A stretch of 16,900 nt of DNA from Acidobacteriota bacterium (GCA_003223995.1 QHYA01000009.1:1-16900), one strand, 5' to 3'; numbered from the stretch's first letter, positions 1 through 6,340 are shown. The notes: generated by a model not told the origin, from the sequence alone. Numbers and translations are program-made.

Positions 1-167
1 GGATCATCCGACCTGTCGCCCGCGGTATCGACGGCTGCGATGCGGAAGCCGGCCCGGGCGACCGACTCGACCTCCTCGCCGTAGAGGCCGACTCCGCCTG
101 CGAGGCCGGCCAGCTTGACGACAAGAGGACCCCTCCCCAGGGCTCGCAGCCTCACCGCTCGCCTCAT
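1..167 (-). CDS. Alpha/beta-hydrolase fold protein, N-terminal part (runs off the left edge)
   Basis: The minus strand is open from an ATG at 165-167 to the window edge, giving 55 residues. The protein reads MRRAVRLRALGRGPLVVKLA, then AGLAGGVGLYGEEVESVARA and GFRIAAVDTAGDRSDD. This is the start of an alpha/beta-hydrolase: a first strand (PLVVKLAGL) in the oxyanion-hole position, a helix, then the 'A..G.R..A.D..G...SD' strand and turn. The usual HG of the oxyanion loop reads AG here, and the nucleophile elbow lies outside the window. The gene starts 19 nt after the rhodanese stop on the same strand, so the two probably share a transcript. No strong Shine-Dalgarno site precedes this ATG, and a GTG at 153-155 is another possible start. 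The fold call rests on the N-terminal pattern only. Confidence 0.5.
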   Translation of the reverse strand, partial: MRRAVRLRALGRGPLVVKLAGLAGGVGLYGEEVESVARAGFRIAAVDTAGDRSDD

Positions 168-186
168 CGCCGGAGCTAGCCGTGAG

Positions 187-597
187 CTAGCGGCTGCAGC
201 TGCACCGAGCTCCTTCAGGCCGGCCCTGGTGGATCGGCAGGTTGTCGGCCTTCCATTCAGCCCAGCCGGCGTTCATCTCCTTGACAAAGAACCCGTGCTC
301 TGCCAACTGCAGAGCGGCTCTCGCTGAGAGATGTCAGGTGTGGTTCCAGCAGTAAGTGACCAGCTCCCTGTCCTTGGGAAGACTGGCGGCGAGGGCGCCG
401 AGCTCCTCCATGGGAGCGCACCAGGCACCTTCGATGTGCCCCTGCTCGAAGGCCTGCCTGCCCCGCACATCGAGGAGCATGAAGTTGCCCTGCTTTTCCT
501 TGACCTTCTTGACGACGTCCGCCTTTTGTTTCTCGGCACCGAGCTTGGCCTCGAAGTAGTCTCGGTTGGCACGGATCTGATCCCCGGTGAAAGCCAT
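187..597 (-). CDS. Rhodanese-like protein with in-frame TGA at the catalytic Cys position: probable selenoprotein (Sec88)
   Basis: The ATG at 595-597 follows AGGAGG with 7-nt spacing. The first 87 codons give a rhodanese domain: LLDVRGRQAFEQGHIEGAWC at residues 41-60, then ELVTYCWNHT at 78-87. A TGA (334-336) comes next, and the same frame continues HLSARAALQLAEHGFFVKEM (89-108), NAGWAEWKADNLPIHQG and a tail GARCSCSR to a TAG at 187-189. In the Cys form of this family the motif is YCW..xCxxSxxAAxxLA..G, so codon 88 is the catalytic Cys. A bacterial SECIS-like hairpin follows (see 297-315). Established knowledge: TGA can encode Sec at redox Cys sites when SelB and SECIS are present. Inference: persulfide or selenenylsulfide chemistry in the cytoplasm, since no signal peptide is seen. 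A standard gene caller would stop at 334. The alternative is a nonsense mutation, but codon 88 being exactly the catalytic position argues against it. Confidence 0.8.
297..315 (-). promoter_or_regulatory. Candidate bacterial SECIS element (bSECIS)
   Basis: On the minus strand GCTCTGC (315-309) pairs perfectly with GCAGAGC (303-297) around a 5-nt loop AGTTG (308-304). The loop begins after 25 nt from the TGA at 336-334. This fits the published bSECIS pattern as I recall it: a loop 16-37 nt after UGA, a stem of at least 4 bp, and a G in the first two loop bases. It resembles the E. coli fdhF element, whose loop also has a GU pair of bases. The hairpin lies inside the coding sequence, as bacterial SECIS elements do. 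A smaller hairpin (CTCTC-AGC-GAGAG, 330-318) sits between it and the TGA. Confidence 0.7.
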
Positions 598-634
598 CTT
601 CTTGCCTCCTCTGGAACAGATGAAAGTCCAGGCG

Positions 635-664
635 AGCGTACCGCGGGCTTCAGGGGAGCGTCAA
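635..664 (-). promoter_or_regulatory. Sigma70-like promoter for the rhodanese-hydrolase pair
   Basis: On the minus strand TTGACG (664-659) is followed by an 18-nt spacer and TACGCT (640-635). The -35 matches 5 of 6 consensus bases; the -10 keeps only the most conserved T, A and final T. Transcription would start near 628 and give a leader of about 30 nt before the ATG at 597. Predicted by eye only. Confidence 0.4.
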
Positions 665-687
665 GGCAAGACGGCGCGCTTGTCGGG

Positions 688-693
688 TACAAT
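688..693 (+). promoter_or_regulatory. Possible -10 element (TACAAT) for mreB
   Basis: TACAAT matches the sigma70 -10 consensus at 5 of 6 bases and lies about 95 nt before the mreB start, in the divergent intergenic region. No recognisable -35 stands at 16-18 nt upstream, so this is weak. Confidence 0.25.
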
Positions 694-788
694 TCCGGCA
701 CCGACTGCCACTTGAATCACGCCAGGGTCCCAGGGGCGAAGAGTCGGCCAGCCTCGGCAACCGAAGCGACAGCACCACAGGGAAGAGG

Positions 789-1691
789 ATGCGCAACTGG
801 ACCTCCGGATCGATCCTGAGCTTCTTCTCCAACGACCTGGCGATCGACCTGGGGACCTCGAACACGCTCGTCTTCGCGAAGGGCAAAGGAGTGGTCGTCT
901 CGGAGCCTTCGATGGTGGCCGTCAACCAGAAGACGGGGAGGATCGAGGCAGTGGGAAGGGAGGCGAAGGACATGCTCGGACGGACGCCCGGAAACATCGT
1001 CGCGATCCGTCCGATGAAGGACGGAGTGATCGCCGATTTCGAGCACACGGAGAACATGCTCGATTATTTCATCAAGAAGGCGCACAACCGCTCGATCCTG
1101 GTCCGACCGCGCATCGTCATCGGCGTCCCCAGCGAGATCACCCAGGTCGAGAAACGGGCCGTCCGCGACTCGGCTCTGAAGGCCAGGGCCGCCGAGGTGT
1201 TCCTGGTCGAGCAGGCGGTCGCCGCGGCCATCGGAACGGGGCTGCCGATCAGGGAGCCGACAGGCAACATGATCGTCGATATCGGCGGAGGCACGACGGA
1301 CATCGCCGTCATTTCCATGACGGGGATCGTCTACAGCCGGTCGGTCCGTGTCGCCGGGGACGAGATGGATCAGGCGATCATCCAGTTCATCAAGCGCAAG
1401 TACAATCTCCTGATAGGCGAGCGAACTGCCGAGGAGATCACCGTCAACGTGATCACCGATGCGGTCCGCGCCGCCCTCGAACAGATCCCCCCGGAGCTGT
1501 CCGCCGATATCGTGGACCGCGGGATCGTTCTGACCGGAGGCGGGTCGTTGCTGAAGAACCTGGACAAACGGCTTCGAGAGGAAACCGGGCTGCCGGTTTC
1601 GATGGCTGATGATCCGCTGGCCTCGGTTGTGCTGGGAGCGGGGATGATGCTGTCCGACTTCAACTTGCTCCGAAAGCTCTGCCTCGACTAG
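789..1691 (+). CDS. mreB: MreB, rod-shape-determining actin homologue, with a shortened subdomain IIB
   Basis: MreB polymerises under the inner membrane and organises the elongation peptidoglycan machinery. The actin-fold signatures are present: phosphate-1 loop DLGTSNTLVF (20-29), IRPMKDGVIADF (73-84), phosphate-2 loop DIGGGTTDIAVIS (164-176), AGDEMDQAI (189-197) and adenosine motif LTGGGSLLKNLD (248-259). The N-terminus carries a short SFFSNDLAIDLGTSNT lead. The protein is only 300 aa, while MreB is usually about 335-350. The shortfall is one block: GERTAEE is followed after nine residues by VRAALEQIPPELSADIVDRG, where about 56 residues are normal. Some 46 residues of subdomain IIB are therefore absent, with the frame intact on both sides. 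AGGGAAGAGG lies just before the ATG. No mreC or mreD follows; the next gene encodes an unrelated secreted protein. This suggests a solitary or second mreB copy. Confidence 0.93.
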   Translation: MRNWTSGSILSFFSNDLAIDLGTSNTLVFAKGKGVVVSEPSMVAVNQKTGRIEAVGREAKDMLGRTPGNIVAIRPMKDGVIADFEHTENMLDYFIKKAHNRSILVRPRIVIGVPSEITQVEKRAVRDSALKARAAEVFLVEQAVAAAIGTGLPIREPTGNMIVDIGGGTTDIAVISMTGIVYSRSVRVAGDEMDQAIIQFIKRKYNLLIGERTAEEITVNVITDAVRAALEQIPPELSADIVDRGIVLTGGGSLLKNLDKRLREETGLPVSMADDPLASVVLGAGMMLSDFNLLRKLCLD

Positions 1692-1766
1692 TCGTATGAT
1701 TCATCGGTTGCGTCTTGGGCCGGAGGCTGCAGGCGATCCCGATCGGTCATCGGGAAGGAGCGGCCG

Positions 1767-3818
1767 ATGAAGGCGAATCTCCAGTGCCGGCTTCCGAAGA
1801 GGGGGACAGCGCTTCTGCTCGCCCTCCTGGCACCCTGCATCGTTGCGGCAACGCCAACGCCTTTGGCGGCTCCTGACAATCCCCCTGAGGCCATCCGCGC
1901 TCCAGGACGTCGCCCGGATGTCCATGTGTCCTACGCCGTGAGGCAAGACCGCTCGCCGCCGCTGCGGGACATTCCTCCAGCCCCTCCGAACTGGCTCGGG
2001 AGGGAAGTGAATCCGCACCGGCCTCTTCCGAACCGGACCGGAGCAAGAGGAGCTGTTCCGGCCGCGCCGAGTGCCGGCTTCGCCTCCGCGACGGTCGAAA
2101 GCGGCGGCCCGATGCCACCTCCACTGCTGAGCTTCGAGGGGGTGAACAATGTCAACGGCGTCGTGCCGCCTGACACGAACGCCGATGTCGGGCCCCAGCA
2201 CATCGTGCAGTGGGTCAACTTCTCCTACGCCATCTGGAACAAGAGCGGCGGACTTCTATACGGCCCCGTCAACGGCAACACGCTCTGGTCCGGTTTCGGA
2301 GGGATATGCGAGACCCACAATAACGGCGACCCCATCGTCCAGTATGACCAGCTCGCCGACCGCTGGCTGATGAGCCAGCTCGCCTTCACCTTCCCCAACG
2401 ACTTCCATCAGTGCATCGCGGTCTCCCAGACCGGGGACCCCACGGGAGCCTGGTACCGCTACGACTACCTCATCAGCACGACGAACCTCAACGACTACCC
2501 CAAGTTCGGCGTCTGGCCCGACGCCTATTACATGTCCATCAACCAGTACGACGGGGTGACGGAGGACTTCAGGGGACAGGGGGCGATCGCTTTCGAGCGC
2601 GACAAAATGCTCACGGGCGCCCCGGCGCGGATGGTCTACTTCGATCTGTACTCGGTCAACCCTAATTTCGGAGGGGCGCTCCCCTCGGACCTCGACGGTC
2701 CCGTGCCACCGCCCGCGGGAGCCCCGAACTACTTTGTCGAGATGGACGATGACGCGTGGGGGTGGCCCAGTGACCAGCTCAAGCTCTGGAAGTTCCATGT
2801 GGACTGGACCGATCCATCTCTTTCCACCTTCGGGCTGTTGGGCAATCCGGACCACGTGATCGATCTCACGGCGGCCGGCTACCCGTTCGATTCGGACATG
2901 TGCGGCTACTCTTCTTACTGCATCCCGCAGCCCGGAGGGACCCACGTGGACGCTGTCTCCGACCGGCTGATGTACCGGCTCGCCTATCGCAACTTCGGCG
3001 ATCACGAGACGCTCGTCGTCAACCATACGGTGGACGTCGACGGGCTCGATCACGCCGGCATCCGCTGGTACGAGATCCGCGATCCCGGTGGGCTCGCCCC
3101 GGTCCTCTACCAGGCCGGCACCTTCGCGCCTGACAGCGACCACCGCTGGATGGCAAGCATGGCGCTGGACGGGGCCGGCGACGCGGCGGTCGGCTACAGC
3201 GTGTGCAGCAACGCGACCTACCCGTCCATCCGTTACGCCGGCCGGCTGGCGACCGACCCGCTCGGGTCTCTCCCGCAGGCGGAGGCCGTCCTGATCGCGG
3301 GCTCCGGCTATCAGACGGGAGCATGGCGGTGGGGCGACTACAGCTCGATGAGCCTGGATCCCACAGATGACTGCACCTTCTGGTACACGCAGGAGTACTA
3401 CGCGACGATCAGCCCTCTTTCCTGGCAGACGCGGATCGGATCGTTCAGGTTCGACTCCTGCAAGAGCTGTCCCCTGGTGGGGCTCCCGTCGCTCACCATC
3501 CAGCGCGAGGCGCCAGGCGTGAAGCTCTCGTGGACACCCGCAGCCAATGCCTCCGTGTACGACGTCGTTGAGGGGAAGCTCCTGGCCCTCCGGAACTCCG
3601 GGGGAGACTTCACGGCCTCCACCTCTTCCTGCCTCGCCGATGACCTCGCCGTCTCTTTCCTCCACGTGCACGAGCCGGATCCCGCGCCCGGGGATGGACT
3701 CTGGTACCTCGTCCGGGGAGAGAGGAACGGCTGCCGCGGCACGTTCGACGAGCCGGGGGGATCCCAGGTCGGGCTCCGGGACGGCGAGATCGGCGCCGCC
3801 GCAGCATCCTGTCCGTAG
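1767..3818 (+). CDS. Large secreted protein, probable beta-propeller or beta-rich ectodomain (function unknown)
   Basis: The 683-aa product begins with a signal peptide: basic n-region MKANLQCRLPKRG, hydrophobic LLLALLAPCIVAA, and likely cleavage near residue 28. A proline-rich stretch (about 30-120) leads into a long body starting near LLSFEGVNNVNGVVPPDTNA. The body has aromatic-rich repeated strand patterns, such as VQYDQLADRWLMSQLAF and WRWGDYSSMSLDPTDDCTFW, and paired cysteines (MCGYSSYC, SCKSC) that fit an oxidising compartment. From about residue 565 a separate C-terminal module reads VKLSWTP, YDVVEGKLLALRNSGGDF, FWYLVRG-like GLWYLVRGERNG and SQVGLRDGEI. I associate this module, from memory, with exported proteins of Acidobacteriota-like genomes. 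AAGGAG lies 8 nt before the ATG. The gene stands alone, 75 nt after mreB. No catalytic motif was recognised, and the propeller fold is an inference. Confidence 0.85.
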   Translation: MKANLQCRLPKRGTALLLALLAPCIVAATPTPLAAPDNPPEAIRAPGRRPDVHVSYAVRQDRSPPLRDIPPAPPNWLGREVNPHRPLPNRTGARGAVPAAPSAGFASATVESGGPMPPPLLSFEGVNNVNGVVPPDTNADVGPQHIVQWVNFSYAIWNKSGGLLYGPVNGNTLWSGFGGICETHNNGDPIVQYDQLADRWLMSQLAFTFPNDFHQCIAVSQTGDPTGAWYRYDYLISTTNLNDYPKFGVWPDAYYMSINQYDGVTEDFRGQGAIAFERDKMLTGAPARMVYFDLYSVNPNFGGALPSDLDGPVPPPAGAPNYFVEMDDDAWGWPSDQLKLWKFHVDWTDPSLSTFGLLGNPDHVIDLTAAGYPFDSDMCGYSSYCIPQPGGTHVDAVSDRLMYRLAYRNFGDHETLVVNHTVDVDGLDHAGIRWYEIRDPGGLAPVLYQAGTFAPDSDHRWMASMALDGAGDAAVGYSVCSNATYPSIRYAGRLATDPLGSLPQAEAVLIAGSGYQTGAWRWGDYSSMSLDPTDDCTFWYTQEYYATISPLSWQTRIGSFRFDSCKSCPLVGLPSLTIQREAPGVKLSWTPAANASVYDVVEGKLLALRNSGGDFTASTSSCLADDLAVSFLHVHEPDPAPGDGLWYLVRGERNGCRGTFDEPGGSQVGLRDGEIGAAAASCP

Positions 3819-3873
3819 GCATCGCGGCCAAATCGCCCGTAGTGCTCGGCAGTACCCGGTCTCTTGGCAGGAG

Positions 3874-3879
3874 TACAAT
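3874..3879 (+). promoter_or_regulatory. Possible -10 element (TACAAT) for the ACT-domain gene
   Basis: TACAAT lies 46 nt before the ATG at 3926, in the 107-nt gap after the secreted-protein gene. No good -35 was found at the expected distance, so this is tentative. Confidence 0.2.
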
Positions 3880-3925
3880 GTCCCATGTAAAACCTGAGAA
3901 CAGAGCTGGCAGGAGGAGGCATGCC

Positions 3926-4339
3926 ATGGCAGAGACGATCCGTCACGTCGATTACTACTACGTCCAGGTGTCCGACAAGCCCGGCGAGGGCTCCCGCATT
4001 CTTTCGGAGCTGAAGCATGCGGGTGTCAATCTGCTGGCTCAATGCGGCTTCCCCGCGGGCAGAGGCAAGACCCAGCTCGATTTCGTTCCGGAAGATTCCG
4101 AAGCCTTCCGCAAGACCGCAAAGAAGCTCGGACTGAAGCTCAGCGATCGCAAGCGTGCATTCCTGGTCCAAGGCGATGATCGCATCGGCGCCGTGGCGGA
4201 CGTGCTGGAGAGGCTCGCGAGCCAGAAGATCAATGTCATCGCGGCCCAGGCGGTGTCCGCCGGGTCAGGACGCTGGGGGATGATCGTGTGGGTGAGCCCT
4301 GGGGACTTCAAGCGTGCCGGCAGGAGCCTAGGGGTCTAG
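3926..4339 (+). CDS. Tandem ACT-domain protein (small-molecule sensor, ligand unknown)
   Basis: The 137-aa product has two ACT-like halves. The first, residues 8-63, reads VDYYYVQVSDKPGEGSRILS, then ELKHAGVNLLAQCGFP and a strand TQLDFVPED. The second, residues 77-127, reads KRAFLVQGDDRIGAVADVLE, then RLASQKINVIAAQAV and WGMIVWVSP. Each half shows the strand-helix-strand order with a helix after a D-(K/R)-x-G turn, as expected for ligand-binding ACT domains. No enzyme domain is attached, so it probably acts as a free-standing regulator; the amino acid or other ligand cannot be told from sequence. The start was chosen because AGGAGGAGG (3911-3919) stands 6 nt before ATG 3926. An upstream in-frame ATG at 3842 lacks such a site. 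It is transcribed alone, convergent with the CHRD gene. Confidence 0.85.
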   Translation: MAETIRHVDYYYVQVSDKPGEGSRILSELKHAGVNLLAQCGFPAGRGKTQLDFVPEDSEAFRKTAKKLGLKLSDRKRAFLVQGDDRIGAVADVLERLASQKINVIAAQAVSAGSGRWGMIVWVSPGDFKRAGRSLGV

Positions 4340-4373
4340 CGAAGCGGCCAGACATGGAAGGAACTTGGCGTAT

Positions 4374-4436
4374 CCACGGCCCTGAGCGACGATGCGCCGT
4401 GGTGCCTCTTGCGGCGCGGACGTCTCCGGCCGCGCC
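4374..4436. repeat. Two adjacent perfect 7-bp inverted repeats
   Basis: CCACGGC (4374-4380) pairs with GCCGTGG (4396-4402). Immediately after, GGCGCGG (4413-4419) pairs with CCGCGCC (4430-4436). They lie 35 nt past the stop of the ACT gene and could end or stabilise its transcript. No T-run follows, so they are not a typical intrinsic terminator. Confidence 0.4.
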
Positions 4437-4461
4437 CTCAGTGAAAAAGTCAGGTTCAGTT

Positions 4462-4487
4462 GCAGGTAGAAACGGCAGGTAGAAACA
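4462..4487. repeat. 13-bp tandem duplication
   Basis: GCAGGTAGAAACG (4462-4474) is followed directly by GCAGGTAGAAACA (4475-4487), with 12 of 13 bases identical. It lies in the 258-nt convergent gap between the ACT and CHRD genes, next to the A-rich GTGAAAAAGTCAGG. Apart from this and the two hairpins, I see no gene in 4340-4597. Origin unknown; slippage or the edge of a decayed small element are both possible. Confidence 0.55.
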
Positions 4488-4597
4488 GACGACGACGAAG
4501 ATATCTTGTGGCTTGTCGCCGCACACGTTCGTGCGCGAGGCGGTGTCGCTGATCACCCCCCCTCTCGAGCGTGTCCGGCGGGTCGAGCGCGCCGGGT

Positions 4598-5383
4598 TTA
4601 GTGGCAGCCGGGAGTCTTGATCGGCGCTGTCGCCTCGATCTGCAGCCCGGTGCTGGTCACGGCCACGAGACTGACGCTTTTGTCGCCGCACCGTATCCCT
4701 GTGGCCTGCGTGCGGAAGTGCAGGAGAAGGTCGGCAAGACCGTCTCCGTTCACGTCCACGAGATGCGTCTTCACCGCCTGAGCACCGACCGGGCCGAATC
4801 TCACAGAGGCGGGATCGACCGAGCGGGCGTCGAAGTCGGGCGAGGAGCGGAGGGTCACGGCGATGACACCGTGACTGCGGGGATTGATGGCGCGGCGCAC
4901 CTTGATCTTGGCGATGAGGTCGATCTGCCCCCGGATCTCGCCGTTGGGATTCGCGATCGTATGGACATCCACATAGGTCGTGCCCGCAAGCATCATGGAG
5001 ATGGCGTCAGCAAAGGTGCTCACGCCAGCTTGGGGAGTGAGGTTGGCTTCCGTCAGGACGCCCGACAGCGGGCTCGTGAAGGTCGTGGGGGAGAGCGTGA
5101 AGATCGCGGGGCCGGCCACACCCACGGCGCCGACGTGGATCTCCGCTGCCGTGATGTTTGCCGGATCGATGCCTTCAACGGTCAGATCGAAGTCGATCTC
5201 GGTCCTTGCGTCGTTCACAGTGAACGTTGCGCTTCCCGTGCCAGTGGTCGTGACCGGAGTAGGGGCCACTTGAGACCCGTCCAGGTGAGCGATGAACCTC
5301 AGTTCATTTGCAAAGCTGGGCGAGGCGATGGCAAGACTCGTCAACGCGATGAAAGCCGCCAGAACCTTGAAATGGTTTCTCAT
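4598..5383 (-). CDS. Exported CHRD-domain protein
   Basis: The 261-aa product starts with a signal peptide (MRNHFKVLAAFIALTSLAIA, cleavage likely after SFA near residue 25). Residues 27-155 form a CHRD domain: ELRFIAHLDGSQVAPTPVTT, GTGSATFTVND, a middle IHVGAVGVAGPAIFTLS and the closing TYVDVHTIANPNGEIRGQI. The last motif is the family's most recognisable part. CHRD domains are extracellular beta-sandwich modules named after chordin; their role in bacteria is unsettled. A second region (about 160-261) contains VDVNGDGLADLLLHF, a D-x-N-x-D-G-x-x-D calcium-loop-like motif, and two cysteines (C240 region and C260) that may pair. GAGGACAGG precedes the ATG. It is a single gene with its own predicted promoter at 5456-5484. 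Confidence 0.85.
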   Translation of the reverse strand: MRNHFKVLAAFIALTSLAIASPSFANELRFIAHLDGSQVAPTPVTTTGTGSATFTVNDARTEIDFDLTVEGIDPANITAAEIHVGAVGVAGPAIFTLSPTTFTSPLSGVLTEANLTPQAGVSTFADAISMMLAGTTYVDVHTIANPNGEIRGQIDLIAKIKVRRAINPRSHGVIAVTLRSSPDFDARSVDPASVRFGPVGAQAVKTHLVDVNGDGLADLLLHFRTQATGIRCGDKSVSLVAVTSTGLQIEATAPIKTPGCH

Positions 5384-5442
5384 GGCCTGTCCTCAGTTCT
5401 CGTATCCGGCTTCTTGTAAACGGCACCGACTAGGCGAGAAGA

Positions 5443-5460
5443 AGTGATCATAGTGATCAT
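5443..5460. repeat. 9-bp direct repeat AGTGATCAT x2, possible operator
   Basis: AGTGATCAT occurs twice in tandem (5443-5451 and 5452-5460), and each copy contains the palindrome TGATCA. The pair overlaps the predicted -10 and start point of the CHRD promoter on the minus strand. That is a plausible place for a repressor site. No known regulator motif was recognised. Confidence 0.4.
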
Positions 5461-5484
5461 ACGGATCCGCCACTAAATCCGCAA
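5456..5484 (-). promoter_or_regulatory. Sigma70-like promoter for the CHRD gene
   Basis: On the minus strand TTGCGG (5484-5479) is followed by a 17-nt spacer and TATGAT (5461-5456). The -10 matches 5 of 6 bases and the -35 4 of 6. The predicted start point near 5449 gives a leader of about 65 nt. Predicted by eye only. Confidence 0.45.
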
Positions 5485-5721
5485 GGAAGAGCAGCTCGTC
5501 TCATGCACTTGCCTCCACGGCTCGGTCCCCCGAACACGATCTCAAGGGTGCCGAGAACCGATCCAAAACGAAACCGACCAGGTGCCGTGGTTGCAATATT
5601 GAAATCCGCTGGTGCGGCTCGAGAGTCATTGGGAGTCGGGAATGGCGAGGAGCGGGAACGCGAATCGTAGGATCGCCGGGTCTGGTTTACTCGGCGGAGA
5701 GGTGAACTTTCGAGCGCGAAC
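5485..5721. other. Intergenic stretch without a supported gene
   Basis: Together with the neighbouring promoter and terminator this makes a 405-nt gap between the CHRD gene and the next minus-strand gene. The 88-residue minus-strand frame here (5457-5723) is Arg/Ser-rich, has no ribosome binding site or recognisable motif, and runs through the CHRD promoter. I do not consider it a gene. No RNA structure was recognised. Confidence 0.5.
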
Positions 5722-5760
5722 AAAAAGAAAGGGGGCGCCTCTCACGGGAGGGACGCCCCT
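5722..5760 (-). terminator. Rho-independent terminator
   Basis: CGCCCC (5754-5759) pairs with GGGGCG (5732-5737). Inside, GAGG/CCTC (5748-5751 with 5738-5741) extends the stem around a 6-nt loop, with a 2-nt bulge. On the minus strand the stem is followed at once by TTTCTTTTTG. It lies about 28 nt after the stop of the gene at 5789-6127. This is the clearest terminator in the window. Confidence 0.85.
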
Positions 5761-5788
5761 ATTCCGAGAATGAGGCGAGCTGACTGCT

Positions 5789-6127
5789 CTAGCCTGCCGG
5801 CGGGGTTGCCGGCTTGATCGCTGTAACTCCCTGATGCTCGCCCTTCTCGTTGTCCTGGCAGGTTAGCGTGAACTTCTGGCCTGCCTTGACGTTCTTGAGC
5901 TGCTGGATCGCCTTTCCAAGAACAGGAGCCGTTTTTGTCTCACCATTCTCGTCCTTGATGGTGATCGTCTTGGCCTTGGCGTCGAAAGAGACGACCTCGA
6001 CCGTCATCTCATGGGTTTTCCCCATGGCCTTCGCTGGTTCTCCCGCCTTGGCAGGCGCCTGGGTCTCGCCGGCGAAGACCACACCAACTGCAAGAGCCAC
6101 CGCCACTACCAGTGCAAGCATTCTCAT
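5789..6127 (-). CDS. Small exported beta-rich protein
   Basis: The 112-aa product has a signal peptide MRMLALVVAVALAVGVVFAG with cleavage near AGET (about residue 20). A lysine/alanine-rich linker follows, then a single small domain: HEMTVEVVSFDAKAKTITIK, DENGETKTAPVLGKAIQQL, KNVKAGQKFTLTCQDNEKGE and HQGVTAIKP. The 'V..VD...KTITIK...G......L..LK.G....LT' layout suits a small OB-like barrel of the DUF5666 kind; this is an impression, not a firm family call. The lipoprotein at 12082-12468 has a similar layout. The ATG at 6125-6127 was chosen because GGAGGG stands just before it; the longer frame upstream has no such site. It has its own promoter (6158-6186) and terminator (5722-5760), so it is monocistronic. 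Confidence 0.8.
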   Translation of the reverse strand: MRMLALVVAVALAVGVVFAGETQAPAKAGEPAKAMGKTHEMTVEVVSFDAKAKTITIKDENGETKTAPVLGKAIQQLKNVKAGQKFTLTCQDNEKGEHQGVTAIKPATPPAG

Positions 6128-6157
6128 AGGACCCTCCGAGGTTAGGTGTTCCTCTGC

Positions 6158-6186
6158 ACCATACATCATCAGGGCTCGCCTGTCGA
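6158..6186 (-). promoter_or_regulatory. Sigma70-like promoter for the small exported protein
   Basis: On the minus strand TCGACA (6186-6181) is followed by a 17-nt spacer and TATGGT (6163-6158). The -35 matches 5 of 6 bases and the -10 4 of 6. The predicted start near 6151 gives a 24-nt leader carrying the ribosome binding site. Confidence 0.4.
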
Positions 6187-6323
6187 GAATCCGAACAGAA
6201 CCCACAGAACCCCCTCCCACGGTCCACAGGTCCCAGGGTTCCGGGTCCGGACGAGCCCCGGATTTCCCGAGAGCGATCATCCCCTGAACACCCTTGACAT
6301 CCCAGGCCTGTTCGGTCGGCGGA

Positions 6324-6340
6324 TGCATGATTGCCATGCA
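6324..6340. promoter_or_regulatory. Dyad TGCATG-N5-CATGCA, possible operator
   Basis: TGCATG (6324-6329) and CATGCA (6335-6340) form a perfect 6-bp inverted repeat around ATTGC. It lies about 80 nt before the DUF6600-like gene and 25 nt after a perfect TTGACA (6294-6299). No good -10 stands 16-18 nt after that TTGACA, so the promoter is unresolved. The dyad could bind a dimeric regulator. Confidence 0.3.

Noticed and set aside
318..330. Small hairpin CTCTC-AGC-GAGAG as the SECIS
   Set aside because: Its loop starts only 8 nt after the TGA, too close for a bacterial SECIS; the 297-315 hairpin fits much better.
334..597. Rhodanese as a complete 87-aa protein ending at 334
   Set aside because: It would lack the catalytic residue and the whole second half of the domain, while in-frame rhodanese sequence continues after the TGA and a SECIS-like hairpin is present.
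331..819. 162-residue plus-strand frame across the rhodanese and the divergent gap
   Set aside because: It is antisense to the rhodanese and overlaps the mreB start and both predicted promoters; no motif.
2256..3878. 540-residue minus-strand frame
   Set aside because: It is antisense to the 683-aa secreted protein, is rich in R, V and G, has no motif or signal, and is a common artefact of high-GC codon use.
4490..4597. Possible tRNA or small RNA between the ACT and CHRD genes
   Set aside because: No cloverleaf, T-loop or CCA-like end was found; only short hairpins.
5457..5723. 88-residue minus-strand frame in the gap before the CHRD gene
   Set aside because: No ribosome site, low-complexity composition, and it overlaps the CHRD promoter and the terminator.
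6294..6299. Perfect TTGACA as the -35 of the DUF6600-like gene
   Set aside because: No acceptable -10 at 16-18 nt downstream (the sequence there is GC-rich), so a promoter is not supported.
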